64,000 bases of DNA from Brevibacillus thermoruber 423 (GCF_000454065.1 NZ_KE695649.1:246624-310623), one strand, 5' to 3'. Shown: positions 22,687-31,834, numbered from the stretch's first letter. Numbers and translations: made by a program. The notes: generated from the letters alone by a model not told the origin.

Positions 22687-23511
22687 ATGGTTTACGCTAT
22701 GGCGGCTTTGTTTCTCGTCGTGGGACTGGTGGCCGGCGTGATCGGCAGCATCGCCGGCCTGGGCGGCGGGATGTTTTTTGTGCCGGCGCTGCTTTACTTT
22801 GCCAACGCCTACGAGCCGGGCTCCGTCAGCCCGCAGGTGGCGGCCGGCACGTCCCTGTTGGTCATCGGGGTGACGGCGCTCTCGTCGTCGATTTCCTACA
22901 TCAGGCAGAAAAAGGCGGACGTGCAGACCGCCCTGCTCTTTTTTTTGGGCAGCGCCCCCGGTGCTGTCGCGGGCGTCTACCTGAATACACTACTGCCAGT
23001 GAAGACGTTTTCGCTGTTGTTCGGGCTGTTTCAGTTGGGCATGTTTGCCCTGATGATGGTCAAGGACAAAATCAAGCCGCGAAACCTGTCTTGGGATGTG
23101 AAGCGCCGCTTCGTCGATCCCGACGGCGTCGAGTACGAGTACGGGTACAAGCGGTGGGCAGCCGTGGCGGTCGCCTTTTTGGTGGGCGTCGTCTCGTCGC
23201 TGTTTGGCGTGGGCGGGGGCCTGCTGATGGTGCCGGCACTGATCGTGCTGTTCCGCTTCCCGCCGCATATCGCGACCGCTACGTCGATGCTGGTCATTCT
23301 GTTCTCCGCCGCTGTCGGTTCCGCGACCAACATCCTGCATGATCACGTGCACTGGCTGTTCGCCGCCATGCTGGCGCCGGGCGCCTGGATCGGCGGCAAT
23401 CTGGGGGCGGCCCTGGCCGCCCGCTTGAAAGGCAAAACGATTGTGCTGCTGCTGCGGGTTCTGATCCTGGGAGTGGGGATCCAGATGATCGGCGAAGCGA
23501 TCTGGAAGTAG
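22687..23511 (+). CDS. yunE: Sulfite/organosulfonate exporter TauE/SafE family protein (YunE-like)
   Basis: Membrane transporter of the TauE/SafE (DUF81) family, 274 residues and seven to eight hydrophobic helices. Two internally repeated glycine-rich motifs are visible, GSIAGLGGGMFFVPALLYF near the N-terminus and SLFGVGGGLLMVPALIVLF in the second half, as expected of this inverted-repeat family. The substrate is probably an anion, not assignable. The ATG at 22687 is seven bases after AAGAAGG; a TTG at 22681 is in frame but too close. It follows YunF by 22 bases and precedes the 5'-nucleotidase by 22 bases. Confidence 0.88.
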   Translation: MVYAMAALFLVVGLVAGVIGSIAGLGGGMFFVPALLYFANAYEPGSVSPQVAAGTSLLVIGVTALSSSISYIRQKKADVQTALLFFLGSAPGAVAGVYLNTLLPVKTFSLLFGLFQLGMFALMMVKDKIKPRNLSWDVKRRFVDPDGVEYEYGYKRWAAVAVAFLVGVVSSLFGVGGGLLMVPALIVLFRFPPHIATATSMLVILFSAAVGSATNILHDHVHWLFAAMLAPGAWIGGNLGAALAARLKGKTIVLLLRVLILGVGIQMIGEAIWK

Positions 23512-23533
23512 TTGCGAGAGGGAGGGGAGAGCT

Positions 23534-24970
23534 GTGGCGGACACTTGTACCTTGCACATTCTGCACACCAACGACGTGCACAGCAACTTTGCCAACATGC
23601 CGCAGATCGCCTCCTGCCTGCGCCAGAACCGGCAGGGGTGGGAAGCGCGGGGCGAGCGGGTGCTGACCGTCGACATCGGCGACCACGTGGACCGCATGAG
23701 CCTCAAAACGGAAGCGACCTGGGGGCGGGCCAACGTCGGGGTGATGAACCGGAGCGGGTACCAGTACGTAACGATCGGCAACAACGAGGGGATTACCTTT
23801 CCCAAAGAGAAACTGGACGCCTTGTACGAACACGCCGACTTTACGGTGGTGGCCGGCAACCTGATCGAGCCGGCGAGCGGGCGGACGCCGCAGTGGGCGG
23901 TGCCGTACGCGGTGCATCAATGGCCCGATCTGCGGGTGGCGATCCTGGGGGTGACGATCCCGTTTGTCCCGTTTTACCGGATGATGGGGTGGGATCTGCG
24001 CGAGCCGCTGCCGCTGATCCGCGAACAGGTGGCCATGCTTCGTCCGCAGGTGGACGTGATCGTGCTCCTGTCCCATTTGGGCTATCAGGCGGACTGCCGG
24101 CTGGCCCGGGAGGTGGACGGCCTGGACGTGATCCTCGGCGGCCACACCCATCATCTGCTGGAGCACGGCGAGCGCATCGGCCGTACGCTGATCGCCCAGG
24201 CAGGCCGTTATGGCGAGCATGTCGGACACGTGCGTCTGACCTGGGATGCGGCGGCGAAACAGGTGAGCGGTCTGTGCGCCGAACTGTTTCGCACGAAGGA
24301 TTATCTGCCCGAACCGGAGCTGGACGACTTTTTGCGGCGGGAAAAGCAGGCGGCCGAAACCCTGCTGGCGCGTCCGGCGGTTTCTCTCTCGGCGGATCTG
24401 GACATCGGGTGGTCGAACGAAACGCCGTTTGGTTCGGTGCTGGCCGCCAGCCTGCGCAAATGGACCGGGGCAGAGGTGGGGCTGGCCAACGGCGGGCTGC
24501 TGCTTGCGCCGCTGAAGCGGGGCCCGGTGTCGTACAAAGACCTGCTGACCTGCGTGCCGCATCCCATCAATCCCTGCGCCGTCACGCTGACGGGGGAACA
24601 ACTGCTGGGCGTGCTGAAGCGGGCCGTCCAGCCGGAGATGGTGCAGCGGGAACTGCGCGGCTTCGGCTTCCGGGGCATCCAGATCGGCTGGATGGGCATC
24701 GACGGCCTGCGGGTGTGGTACCGCCCGGGCGAGCGGCCGGACATCGAGCGGGTCGAAGTGAACGGCCAGCCGCTTGATCCCGGGCGGACGTATCGGGTCG
24801 GCACCGTGGATATGTTCATGTTCAGCCGCCTGTTCCCGGAACTGGCGGACGGCGGCGAGATTCGGTTTTACCTCCCGGAGCTGCTGCGGGAAATCCTCGC
24901 CGTGACGCTGGGGGATGACGAACTGGTTCGCGCCGGCTTTCAACCGCGCTGGCTGCCCGTGTCCATTTGA
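23534..24970 (+). CDS. yunD: Metallophosphoesterase/5'-nucleotidase family protein (YunD-like)
   Basis: UshA-like protein of 478 residues without a signal peptide, so probably cytosolic like YunD. The N-terminal calcineurin-type domain has the metal motifs ILHTNDVHSNF, VDIGDHVDR, TIGNNE, LLSHLGY and ILGGHTHH in order. The C-terminal 5'-nucleotidase domain begins near residue 290 (NGGLLLAPLKRGPVSYKDLL). Expected activity is hydrolysis of nucleotide or related phosphoesters. Start is the GTG at 23534 after GGAGGGGAG. It is third in the yunF-yunE-yunD run. Confidence 0.88.
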   Translation: MADTCTLHILHTNDVHSNFANMPQIASCLRQNRQGWEARGERVLTVDIGDHVDRMSLKTEATWGRANVGVMNRSGYQYVTIGNNEGITFPKEKLDALYEHADFTVVAGNLIEPASGRTPQWAVPYAVHQWPDLRVAILGVTIPFVPFYRMMGWDLREPLPLIREQVAMLRPQVDVIVLLSHLGYQADCRLAREVDGLDVILGGHTHHLLEHGERIGRTLIAQAGRYGEHVGHVRLTWDAAAKQVSGLCAELFRTKDYLPEPELDDFLRREKQAAETLLARPAVSLSADLDIGWSNETPFGSVLAASLRKWTGAEVGLANGGLLLAPLKRGPVSYKDLLTCVPHPINPCAVTLTGEQLLGVLKRAVQPEMVQRELRGFGFRGIQIGWMGIDGLRVWYRPGERPDIERVEVNGQPLDPGRTYRVGTVDMFMFSRLFPELADGGEIRFYLPELLREILAVTLGDDELVRAGFQPRWLPVSI

Positions 24971-25032
24971 CGGCGATCCTGCACACCCGCCCGGCGAATG
25001 GGGCATGCTACAGGGGAAAGGAGGAGCGAATC

Positions 25033-25272
25033 ATGCGGTTTATCGACGAAGTGTACAACATGTACAAAGGCCACTTCAACGGCAGCGAGGAGGACATCGT
25101 TGCCATCGTCGTCGGCATCCTGGCGGAACAGTCCCGGGAGGATTTGCTCCGCCTGGTGTCGGACATGGAGGAGGAAGAGCTGTTTCAGATGCTGGCCACC
25201 TACATGATCGAGGTGATGAAGCGCAAGGTGGCGATGGAAGACGAGCAGTCCCCCTCCCCGCTGGTGCATTGA
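25033..25272 (+). CDS. Small conserved-looking hypothetical protein
   Basis: A 79-residue acidic, helical protein, MRFIDEVYNMYKGHFNGSEE onward, with SREDLLRLVSDMEEEELFQML. Methionines are frequent near the C-terminus. It resembles a family of short Bacillales proteins that I recall as DUF6154, but I am not certain. The start at 25033 is fixed by AAAGGAGGAG six bases upstream; an in-frame GTG or ATG further up would read through the tail of yunD. No catalytic or metal motif is visible. It sits between yunD and yunC, so it may share their transcript. Confidence 0.7.
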   Translation: MRFIDEVYNMYKGHFNGSEEDIVAIVVGILAEQSREDLLRLVSDMEEEELFQMLATYMIEVMKRKVAMEDEQSPSPLVH

Positions 25273-25354
25273 CCTTCCGCGATTACACCCTTTCTGGCCG
25301 GATGTCATAGGATGGTAGCGCCACGGATAGTTGGAGACAAAGGAGGAATCCGCG

Positions 25355-25657
25355 ATGATCGAGATCGCACCCGTCCATTTTGAAGAGGGAACCGCCATCG
25401 CCGTGACCGTGCGCCTGCCCAAGACCACACTGCTGGCCGTCACCACGGACAAAGGGTACATCATGTGCGGCGCGCTGGACGTCGGCCTGTTGAACGAACG
25501 CCTGGCCAGCCGGGAGATTATCGCCGGCCGCGCGGTGGGGGTCAAAACGATCGAGGAGCTGCTGGACGCTCCGTTGGAATCGGTGACGGTCACGGCGGAG
25601 CGCCTGGGGATCACCCCCGGCACGATCGGCCGCGACGCCGTCCGCAAAATGTTTTAG
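25355..25657 (+). CDS. yunC: DUF1805 family protein (YunC-like)
   Basis: A 100-residue protein of the DUF1805 family: MIEIAPVHFEEGTAIAVTVR, then LPKTTLLAVTTDKGYIMCGAL, and VGVKTIEELLDAPLESVT are family-typical. Function unknown. The ATG at 25355 follows AAAGGAGGA by eight bases; upstream ATG 25331 lies before that site. With yunF, yunE and yunD it restores most of the B. subtilis yun cluster; yunB and lytH (yunA) lie 13 and 20 kb further on. Confidence 0.88.
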   Translation: MIEIAPVHFEEGTAIAVTVRLPKTTLLAVTTDKGYIMCGALDVGLLNERLASREIIAGRAVGVKTIEELLDAPLESVTVTAERLGITPGTIGRDAVRKMF

Positions 25658-25700
25658 CCTGTCCGGACGCGACGGACGCGAAGCCATACGGACTGCGTAA

Positions 25701-25740
25701 AAAAATCGCCTTGGTCGGCACAGACGGAGGCGATTTTTTT
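25701..25740 (+). terminator. Intrinsic terminator of the yun cluster
   Basis: AAAAATCGCCT (25701-25711) pairs with AGGCGATTTTT (25728-25738), ending in a T run. Confidence 0.88.
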
Positions 25741-25836
25741 CATGGAATCACGGGGATCGGCTGCTGCGCCCCGCAGTCCAACGCGTGTCGAACCGGTTCC
25801 TCGTTTCGACAGGGGCGGCCTTGTCGAGAAAAAGAA

Positions 25837-25865
25837 TGTAGAAGCCGATCGAATCGCGTTATAAT
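25837..25865 (+). promoter_or_regulatory. Sigma-A-like promoter of the HD-GYP gene
   Basis: A perfect TATAAT at 25860-25865 stands 27 bases before the start codon. The matching -35 position (TGTAGA, 25837-25842) is poor, so an activator or weak basal activity is possible. Confidence 0.5.
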
Positions 25866-25891
25866 AGGGGTACTATGACGAAAGGCGAAGA

Positions 25892-26992
25892 ATGGACATG
25901 AGATTGACCTCGATCCACAAATGCCGGCCGGGCGACACGCTGGCCCGGGCCATTTACGCGGAGAACGGAACCGTCCTGGTAGGCGCCGGCGTCGAATTGA
26001 CGCAGCGCATGCTGGACAGGCTGAAACAGATGAACATTGCCACGCTTTACATACAGGACAAGCGCACGGAAGACATCGTGCTGGAAACGCCCGTGTCGGA
26101 GCAAACCCGGCGGGAAGCGATGAGCGTCATTCAAACCGCGTTCCGCTCGGTGCACGAGTTTCCGCACAAATGGCAGCAGGTGTTTACGGACAGGCAGTTG
26201 GGCCGCCAACTGCGGCAGGTGTTGTCCCGGATGGCGGACGAGTTGAGAGGCTGCCGCTCGGCGATGAACCTGCTGGCGGATGCCTGCGCCTCCGATCACT
26301 ACATTTTCTCCCACTCCTTCAACGTGACGCTGTACGGCACCGCGCTGGCGATCAAATCCGGTTTTTCGGAACGAGAGGTGCTGGAGATCGGCATCGGCGC
26401 CATGATGCACGACATCGGCAAGATGGCCATTCCCGACGACATCCTGAAAAAGCCGGACCGCCTCACCCCGGACGAGTATGAAGTGATGAAAAAGCACGCC
26501 GAGTACGGGTTTGAACTGCTGCGCCGGCAGGAAGACATTCCGCTGTTGGCCGCCCACTGCGCGTACCAGCACCACGAACGGCTGGATGGGACAGGCTACC
26601 CGCGCGGGTTGAAGGGCGGGGAAATCCATCCGTACGCCCAGTTGGTGACCGTTTGCGACGTGTTTGACGCGCTGACCACGCACCGCATCTACCGCCCGCC
26701 GCTTCTGCCTCACGAAGCGATGGAGAAGCTGTTTGCCGGGACGGATACACTGTTTGCCAAGACATTCGTGGAGAGCATGCGGGACACCATCTCCCTCTAT
26801 CCGCTGGGCTTGTCGGTGACGCTCAACACGGGCGAGTCGGGCGTGGTCGTCGATTCCAACAAGGGCATGCCCAGCAGGCCCATCGTTCGCATTCTCTACG
26901 ACGAGAACGGGGAGCCGGTGGCGTCGCCGTACGAGTACGACCTGTCGAAGCGGCTTCAACTGATGATCGTCGCCTGCGACGGGCTGGTATGA
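25892..26992 (+). CDS. HD-GYP domain protein, putative cyclic-di-GMP phosphodiesterase
   Basis: A 366-residue soluble protein. The C-terminal HD-GYP domain begins near residue 130 and keeps the metal and signature motifs: MMHDIGKMAIPD (His173, Asp174), HAEYGFELL, HHERLDGTGYP (HE plus GYP) and VCDVFDALTTHR. The first 120 residues have no recognised sensor domain; they form a short beta-rich segment (TLARAIYAENGTVLVGAGVE) common in Bacillota HD-GYP proteins. Members hydrolyse c-di-GMP; activity here is inferred. Either ATG 25892 or 25898 is possible. It appears monocistronic. Confidence 0.9.
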   Translation: MDMRLTSIHKCRPGDTLARAIYAENGTVLVGAGVELTQRMLDRLKQMNIATLYIQDKRTEDIVLETPVSEQTRREAMSVIQTAFRSVHEFPHKWQQVFTDRQLGRQLRQVLSRMADELRGCRSAMNLLADACASDHYIFSHSFNVTLYGTALAIKSGFSEREVLEIGIGAMMHDIGKMAIPDDILKKPDRLTPDEYEVMKKHAEYGFELLRRQEDIPLLAAHCAYQHHERLDGTGYPRGLKGGEIHPYAQLVTVCDVFDALTTHRIYRPPLLPHEAMEKLFAGTDTLFAKTFVESMRDTISLYPLGLSVTLNTGESGVVVDSNKGMPSRPIVRILYDENGEPVASPYEYDLSKRLQLMIVACDGLV

Positions 26993-27011
26993 AATCACGC
27001 GGCGAGTCTCC

Positions 27012-27947
27012 TCAGAGCCACTTTTTCCGCTTGAAAATCCAGAACATCGTCAAGCCGAGCACGGCCATGAACGCGAGGACGATGTAGTAGCCGTACCGGG
27101 ATTTCAGCTCCGGCATGTATTCGAAGTTCATCCCGTAGATGCCGGTCACGATGGTCAGCGGCATGAAAATCGTGGTCAGGGCGGTAAAGATGCGCATGAT
27201 GTCGTTCGTCCGACCGGCCACGGCGGAGTGGTACGCTTCGCGCAGGTTGCCGATCAGGTCGCGAAACGTCTCGAAGCTTTCCACGATCTTGACCGCGTTT
27301 TCCAATATGTCGCCGAAGTACTTCCGCAGACGGGGCTCGATCAGCGGAAGTTCTTTTGTGTGCAGCGCATCGATCAGATCGCGCTGCGGCAGGAGCATCT
27401 TGCGCGCGTACAGCACTTCGCTGCGCAGGCCGATGATCTGGTTCAACTGCGTTTTGCGCACGTTGAGCAGGATGTCTTCCTCCAGTTTTTCGATCAGTTC
27501 CTCGATGTGTTCCATCACCTGAAAATACTGGTCCACGATCTGGTCCACCAGATGGTAGAGAAACGCGTCCGGCCGGTTCAGTTCTTCCTCCCTGACGATT
27601 TGCAGCAAGCGGGGGTAGAGTCCGTGGGGATGCTTGGTGACGGTGATGATGTAGTGGCCGCCCAAAAAAATGTTGACCTCTCGCAAAAAGATGTCCTGGT
27701 CGCGGAATTCCGCGTGGTTGATGACGATGAAGTAGTGATCGTGGTACACCTCCAGCTTGGGCCGCTGCTCCTCCTCGTCCAGGCAGTCGTCGATCGCCAG
27801 GTCGTGCAGGCCGAACAGCGGCTGCAGCACATCGAGGTCAAACAGGGTGGCGTCGATCCAGTAAAAGCCGTTGTCGGGCGGCGTGCGCGTCTCGTCGAGG
27901 TCGTCAATCTGGGTGATCAGTCCGTTCTGTATCAGTCGAATCTTCAT
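27012..27947 (-). CDS. corA: CorA family magnesium/cobalt transporter
   Basis: Homopentameric CorA-type divalent-cation channel, 311 residues. A long cytoplasmic part precedes two C-terminal helices, and the selectivity motif YGMNFEYMPEL joins them (G-M-N intact). Its C-terminus is basic (IFKRKKWL). The expected role is Mg2+ uptake; Co2+ or Ni2+ transport is possible. The start at 27947 lies eight bases after AGGAGC. A small upstream reading frame with a strong ribosome-binding site overlaps this start by 44 bases, so translation may be coupled. Confidence 0.93.
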   Translation of the reverse strand: MKIRLIQNGLITQIDDLDETRTPPDNGFYWIDATLFDLDVLQPLFGLHDLAIDDCLDEEEQRPKLEVYHDHYFIVINHAEFRDQDIFLREVNIFLGGHYIITVTKHPHGLYPRLLQIVREEELNRPDAFLYHLVDQIVDQYFQVMEHIEELIEKLEEDILLNVRKTQLNQIIGLRSEVLYARKMLLPQRDLIDALHTKELPLIEPRLRKYFGDILENAVKIVESFETFRDLIGNLREAYHSAVAGRTNDIMRIFTALTTIFMPLTIVTGIYGMNFEYMPELKSRYGYYIVLAFMAVLGLTMFWIFKRKKWL

Positions 27948-28128
27948 GAACCATGCTCCTGCCGGTGGATGATGGGGGAGGGGGCGCGTGCGGGGACGGG
28001 CCGCCGCTCGGAGTCTGCCGGGCCGCCATGCGCGGCCAGATGCGCGTCAGGATCAGCTCGTACGCCGTCCGCAGCGCCTGTCTGCTGGGAGCGCCGCGGA
28101 CGACCTCGTCCGGGTCGGACGTCTTCAT
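27904..28128 (-). CDS. Small hypothetical protein overlapping the corA start
   Basis: A 74-residue frame with an excellent site, AAGAGGAGG nine bases before its ATG at 28128. It begins MKTSDPDEVVRGAPSRQALR and continues as a short amphipathic helix (TAYELILTRIWPRM); the rest is Pro/Ser-rich, low-complexity and overlaps corA in another frame. I recognise no family. It could be a real small protein, or a short leader whose translation exposes the corA ribosome site. Confidence is limited because the 3' half may be only overlap composition. Confidence 0.45.
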   Translation of the reverse strand: MKTSDPDEVVRGAPSRQALRTAYELILTRIWPRMAARQTPSGGPSPHAPPPPSSTGRSMVHEDSTDTERTDHPD

Positions 28129-28290
28129 GGGATACCGCCTCCTCTTTCCCGATCGGTCTCACCATCAAGGGTATGACGGCACGCCCGTCCGCTTGCCGTT
28201 TTCGTTTTGACGGACAGCCCGGATTCCTTCCCGTAGTGTGCCTCACTTTCCGCCATTTGTTTCCTCGCTGGGTCGTATTTCCGCCGCGTA

Positions 28291-28341
28291 TTGACAGGGG
28301 CTGGTCCCCCATACGAAAATGATGAAAAGAAAGTGTTTTCA
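28291..28341 (+). promoter_or_regulatory. Promoter of the acyl-CoA ligase gene with cre-like site
   Basis: TTGACA (28291-28296) and GAAAAT (28315-28320) are 18 bases apart; the spacer contains the short dyad GGGG-CTGGT-CCCC. Just downstream, AGAAAGTGTTTTCA (28328-28341) agrees with 11 of 14 positions of a symmetrical catabolite-responsive element. CcpA repression of acsA is known in B. subtilis, so the placement is plausible, but the central CG is TG here. The rest of the 244-base gap (28129-28290) shows nothing else. Confidence 0.45.
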
Positions 28342-28372
28342 AACTATTCGGACTAAATTTGGAGGGGAGCAC

Positions 28373-30310
28373 ATGACCAGGAGCCGTCCCGTCGCGTGGG
28401 TGCCGTCGGAAGAACAGCTCAGGAGCAGCAACCTGTGGCGTTTCATGGAGCAGGAGAACATCGCCGACTACCGGGAACTGCTGAGGCGATCGGAGGAGGA
28501 CGTGGGCTGGTTTTGGGAGGCGTTTCTCCGCTTTGCCGACATCCGGTTCACCCGCCCGTACCATACCGTCGTCGACCTGTCCCGCGGCCTGCCGTGGCCG
28601 AAGTGGTTCGTCGGCGGGAAAATCAACCTCGTTCACAACTTTTTGGACAAATGGGCGCTTCAGGCGGAGACGGCGGAGCGGCTGGCCCTGCTCTGGGAAG
28701 GGGAGGACGGCGAGGAGCGGCGCTACACGTTTGCCGAACTGCATCGTCAAGCCAACCGCTTCGCCCACGCGCTGAACCGCCTGGGCGTGGGCAGGGGAGA
28801 CCGCGTCGCCATTTACATGCCGATGATCCCCGAAACGGTGATCGCCCTGTACGGCATTTACAAGGCAGGGGCTGTGGCCGTACCGCTCTTTTCCGGGTTT
28901 GGCCCCGAGGCGGTGGCGGTTCGCCTGCGGGACGTGGAGGCCAAAGCGGTGGTGACGGCCGACGGGTTTTACCGCGGCGGGCAGCCGGTCCTGCTGAAGC
29001 ACGTGCTGGACAGAGCGCTGGACTCGGCTCCTGCGGTGCAGGCGGTGGTGGTGGCGGAACGGCTCGGCGAAAAGGCGCTGTACACGCCCGGCCGCGACTG
29101 GCGCTGGAGCGAGGCGCTGCGGGATGCGCCGGACGTCTTTGCGACCGTGGAAACGGACGCGGAAGAGGTCTGCATGGTCAGCTATTCGTCCGGCACGACC
29201 GGCAGTCCCAAAGGAATCGTCCACGTGCACGGCGGAATCGCGGTGAAAACGGCGGAAGTGGGCATGTTCGTCTACGACACCCGCCCGGACGACCGCTTTT
29301 TCATGGTGACCGACTTCGGCTGGATGATGGGGCAGCTCCCGCTGTTTTCCGCCCATGCGGTGGCCGCTCCCTATCTGATGTACGAAGGCAGTCCGATGCA
29401 TCCCCATCCCGGCAGGCTGTACGACCTGGTGGAAAAACACCGCGTCACCGTGTTCGGCGCGCCGGCGACCGCGCTCCGCTTGCTGAAAACGTACGCCGAA
29501 CCGTTTCGCGCCAGGGCGGACCTCTCCTCGCTGCGAATCCTCGGCCACACGGGCGAGCCGATCGACGAAGAGACCTGGACCTGGTACGCGTCGTGGACGA
29601 ACGGCAGGGCCCCGATCATCAACGGCAGCGGCGGGACGGAGGTGTTTGCCGAGATCATCTCCTCCACCTGCGTCGAGCCGCATAAAGCCACCTGCCTGGG
29701 CGTGACGCCGGCAGTCGGCCCGCGCGTGGTGGACGAGTCGGGAGCGCCGGTGCCGGCCGGAAAACCGGGCTATCTCGTGTTTACCCTGCCGCAGCCCGCG
29801 CAAACCCGAGGGTTTTGGAAAAATCCGCAGCGGTATCTGGACACCTATTTTTCCCTGGGGACAGACATGTGGTGGCAGGGAGACATCGTCATGGTGGACG
29901 AAGACGGGTACTGGTTCCACCTGGGGCGGGCCGACGACGTGATCAAGGTGTCGGGACGCCGCACCGGACCGGGCGAAATCGAGGACGTGGTCAACCGGCA
30001 TCCGTCTGTACTGGAATCGGCCGCGATCGGCGTGCCCCACCCGCTCAAGGGGGAAGAGCTGATCCTGTTCATTGTCGCCAAACCGGGAGCAGCGCCCGAC
30101 CCGGCGGCGCTGAAGCGGCACGTGGCCGCGGCGCTCGGCAGGCCGTACGAACCGGGCGAAGTGCATCTCGTCCACGACCTGCCGAAAACCCGGACGCACA
30201 AGATCATGCGACGGCTGATCAAGCAGAAATTTCTCGGCGAAACGCTCGGCGACACGTCCAGCCTGATGAATCCGGGGGCGCTGGAGATGCTGCCGGTGCG
30301 GACCGTCTGA
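28373..30310 (+). CDS. Acetyl-CoA synthetase-like acyl-CoA ligase (AMP-forming)
   Basis: ANL-superfamily ligase, 645 residues, with an ACAS-type N-terminal extension (WFWEAFLRFADIRF). ATP motif YSSGTTGSPKGIVHVHGG, hinge region DGYWFHLGRADDVIKVSGRR and the catalytic lysine near the end (KTRTHKIMRR; the usual T-R-S-G-K is T-R-T-H-K) are present. Acetate or another short carboxylate is the likely substrate; it is divergent enough from AcsA that propionate, butyrate or acetoacetate are possible. The start at 28373 is set by GGAGGGG; an in-frame ATG at 28319 precedes the promoter -10 end and is unlikely. Monocistronic with a strong terminator. Confidence 0.85.
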   Translation: MTRSRPVAWVPSEEQLRSSNLWRFMEQENIADYRELLRRSEEDVGWFWEAFLRFADIRFTRPYHTVVDLSRGLPWPKWFVGGKINLVHNFLDKWALQAETAERLALLWEGEDGEERRYTFAELHRQANRFAHALNRLGVGRGDRVAIYMPMIPETVIALYGIYKAGAVAVPLFSGFGPEAVAVRLRDVEAKAVVTADGFYRGGQPVLLKHVLDRALDSAPAVQAVVVAERLGEKALYTPGRDWRWSEALRDAPDVFATVETDAEEVCMVSYSSGTTGSPKGIVHVHGGIAVKTAEVGMFVYDTRPDDRFFMVTDFGWMMGQLPLFSAHAVAAPYLMYEGSPMHPHPGRLYDLVEKHRVTVFGAPATALRLLKTYAEPFRARADLSSLRILGHTGEPIDEETWTWYASWTNGRAPIINGSGGTEVFAEIISSTCVEPHKATCLGVTPAVGPRVVDESGAPVPAGKPGYLVFTLPQPAQTRGFWKNPQRYLDTYFSLGTDMWWQGDIVMVDEDGYWFHLGRADDVIKVSGRRTGPGEIEDVVNRHPSVLESAAIGVPHPLKGEELILFIVAKPGAAPDPAALKRHVAAALGRPYEPGEVHLVHDLPKTRTHKIMRRLIKQKFLGETLGDTSSLMNPGALEMLPVRTV

Positions 30311-30317
30311 CGCGAAG

Positions 30318-30350
30318 GGCGCGGCTGAATCAAGGCCGCGCCTTTTTTTT
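30318..30350 (+). terminator. Intrinsic terminator of the acyl-CoA ligase gene
   Basis: GGCGCGGC (30318-30325) pairs with GCCGCGCC (30335-30342), then eight T residues. Confidence 0.93.
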
Positions 30351-30373
30351 GGTCGCGGGGCCAGGCGTCGGGT

Positions 30374-30401
30374 TTGGGAAGCGGAACAATGGGGGTATAA
30401 G
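30374..30401 (+). promoter_or_regulatory. Candidate promoter of hemAT
   Basis: TTGGGA (30374-30379), 16 bases, TATAAG (30396-30401): a moderate sigma-A-like pair between the preceding terminator and the gene. No sigma-D motif, usual for chemotaxis genes, was seen. Confidence 0.4.
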
Positions 30402-30463
30402 AATAGGGTGATACCGAATGGGTAGCCATGGTGAAAATCGATGGAACAAAAGGAGAGCAAGCA

Positions 30464-31780
30464 ATGAGCAAGAGCCCATTTTCGAATTTCTTTGGCCGGA
30501 AGAGCGGCCGAAGCGGCGAGTCTTTTTTCCGGGACATGCGGGAAAAGGGAGAAGTGCGCATTGAGCCGCAGTCCGAGCTGGCCAGACAATTGTCGATGAT
30601 TCACTTGAGCGAAGAGGATCTGGCAGTGGTTAAAGCGCTGCAGCCCTTGATTGTCCAACACATCGACAACATCGTCCATTTCTTTTATGAAAAGATAGAA
30701 CGAGAGCCGCTATTGATGTCCATCATCGAGAAAAACAGCTCGATCGAACGGCTCAAACAGACGCTGAAACGGCACATTCAGGAGATGTTCAGCGGCCGGA
30801 TCGACGCCGCCTTCATCGAGCAGCGCAGACGGATCGCCATCGTCCACGTGAAAATCGGGCTGGAGCCGAAATGGTACATGAGCTCGTTTCAGAACCTGCT
30901 GGTCTCGCTGATTGAGATTATGGACGACGCGATTGCAGACAAGCGGGAATTTGTCCGGGCCGTGACGGTGGTGACGAAACTTCTCAACATCGAGCAGCAG
31001 CTCGTGCTGGAAGAGTACGAGAACGAGCACGAGCGGATCCGGCAGGAAGCGCGGCGGAAAAACGAGCAGCTTCGCCAGGTCCTGGCCCAGTCCGCCCACG
31101 AGCTGGCGGCCGTCTCGCAGCAGACCAGCGCGTCGGTGCAGCAGTTGACGGAACAATCGCGGGACGTGCTCCGTTTTGCGGAGAGCGGCACGGGCCACTC
31201 CCTGCGCGCCCAGCAGTTGTCCCAGGAAGGCAGGGAAAAGCTGGAGACGCAGCAGGAGCAGATGGGGTTGATCCAGCGGAGTGCGCAGCAGATCGCCGCG
31301 GAAATGGGGACGCTGGAGGAGATTGCGGCGAAAATTCGCGGCATCGTCGACGTGGTGACGGCCATCGCCGAGCAGACCAACCTGCTGGCCCTCAACGCCG
31401 CGATCGAAGCGGCCCGCGCGGGAGAACAAGGGCGCGGTTTTGCCGTCGTGGCCGACGAAGTGCGCAAATTGGCGGAGCAGACGAAACAGTCCGTCTCCGG
31501 CGTGACCGAACTAATCGAAAAGACCAGCGCCCAGACGGCCAGCCTGTCCGCCGTGGTCAGGGAAGTGGAGCGGATGGTGGCGTCCAGCACCGCGATGACC
31601 GCCGAGACCACCGCCTTTTTCGCGGAAATCTTGCAGGCGGTGACCGAGAGCAAGGAGCAGAGCACGCACATCCAGCGGGAGCTGGAACGCTTCTTCAAGG
31701 TGATGGAAGACATCAATCAGGCGGTTTCGCAGGTGGCCGTCTCCGCCGACGAGCTGTCCGCGATCACGGAAGACATGTAA
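30464..31780 (+). CDS. hemAT: Heme-based aerotaxis transducer HemAT
   Basis: Soluble globin-coupled chemoreceptor, 438 residues, that senses O2 and signals to CheA/CheW. Residues about 40-190 form the sensor globin; the proximal heme ligand is His128 in [19 protein letters not shown]. The C-terminal methyl-accepting domain has the highly conserved tip [20 protein letters not shown] followed by [15 protein letters not shown]. There is no membrane segment, as in B. subtilis HemAT. The ATG at 30464 follows AAAGGAGAG by eight bases. No other chemotaxis gene lies in the window. Confidence 0.93.
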   Translation: MSKSPFSNFFGRKSGRSGESFFRDMREKGEVRIEPQSELARQLSMIHLSEEDLAVVKALQPLIVQHIDNIVHFFYEKIEREPLLMSIIEKNSSIERLKQTLKRHIQEMFSGRIDAAFIEQRRRIAIVHVKIGLEPKWYMSSFQNLLVSLIEIMDDAIADKREFVRAVTVVTKLLNIEQQLVLEEYENEHERIRQEARRKNEQLRQVLAQSAHELAAVSQQTSASVQQLTEQSRDVLRFAESGTGHSLRAQQLSQEGREKLETQQEQMGLIQRSAQQIAAEMGTLEEIAAKIRGIVDVVTAIAEQTNLLALNAAIEAARAGEQGRGFAVVADEVRKLAEQTKQSVSGVTELIEKTSAQTASLSAVVREVERMVASSTAMTAETTAFFAEILQAVTESKEQSTHIQRELERFFKVMEDINQAVSQVAVSADELSAITEDM

Positions 31781-31801
31781 CGAAGGCCTGTAACGGCAAA
31801 C

Positions 31802-31834
31802 AGGCACACCACGGAACTGTTCCATGGTGTGCCT
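31802..31834. terminator. Bidirectional terminator between hemAT and the Crp gene
   Basis: Perfect ten-base arms AGGCACACCA (31802-31811) and TGGTGTGCCT (31825-31834). The genes converge; the rightward T-tract (ACGTGTTTTT) is short, so efficiency is uncertain. The right arm overlaps the stop of the convergent gene. Confidence 0.7.
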
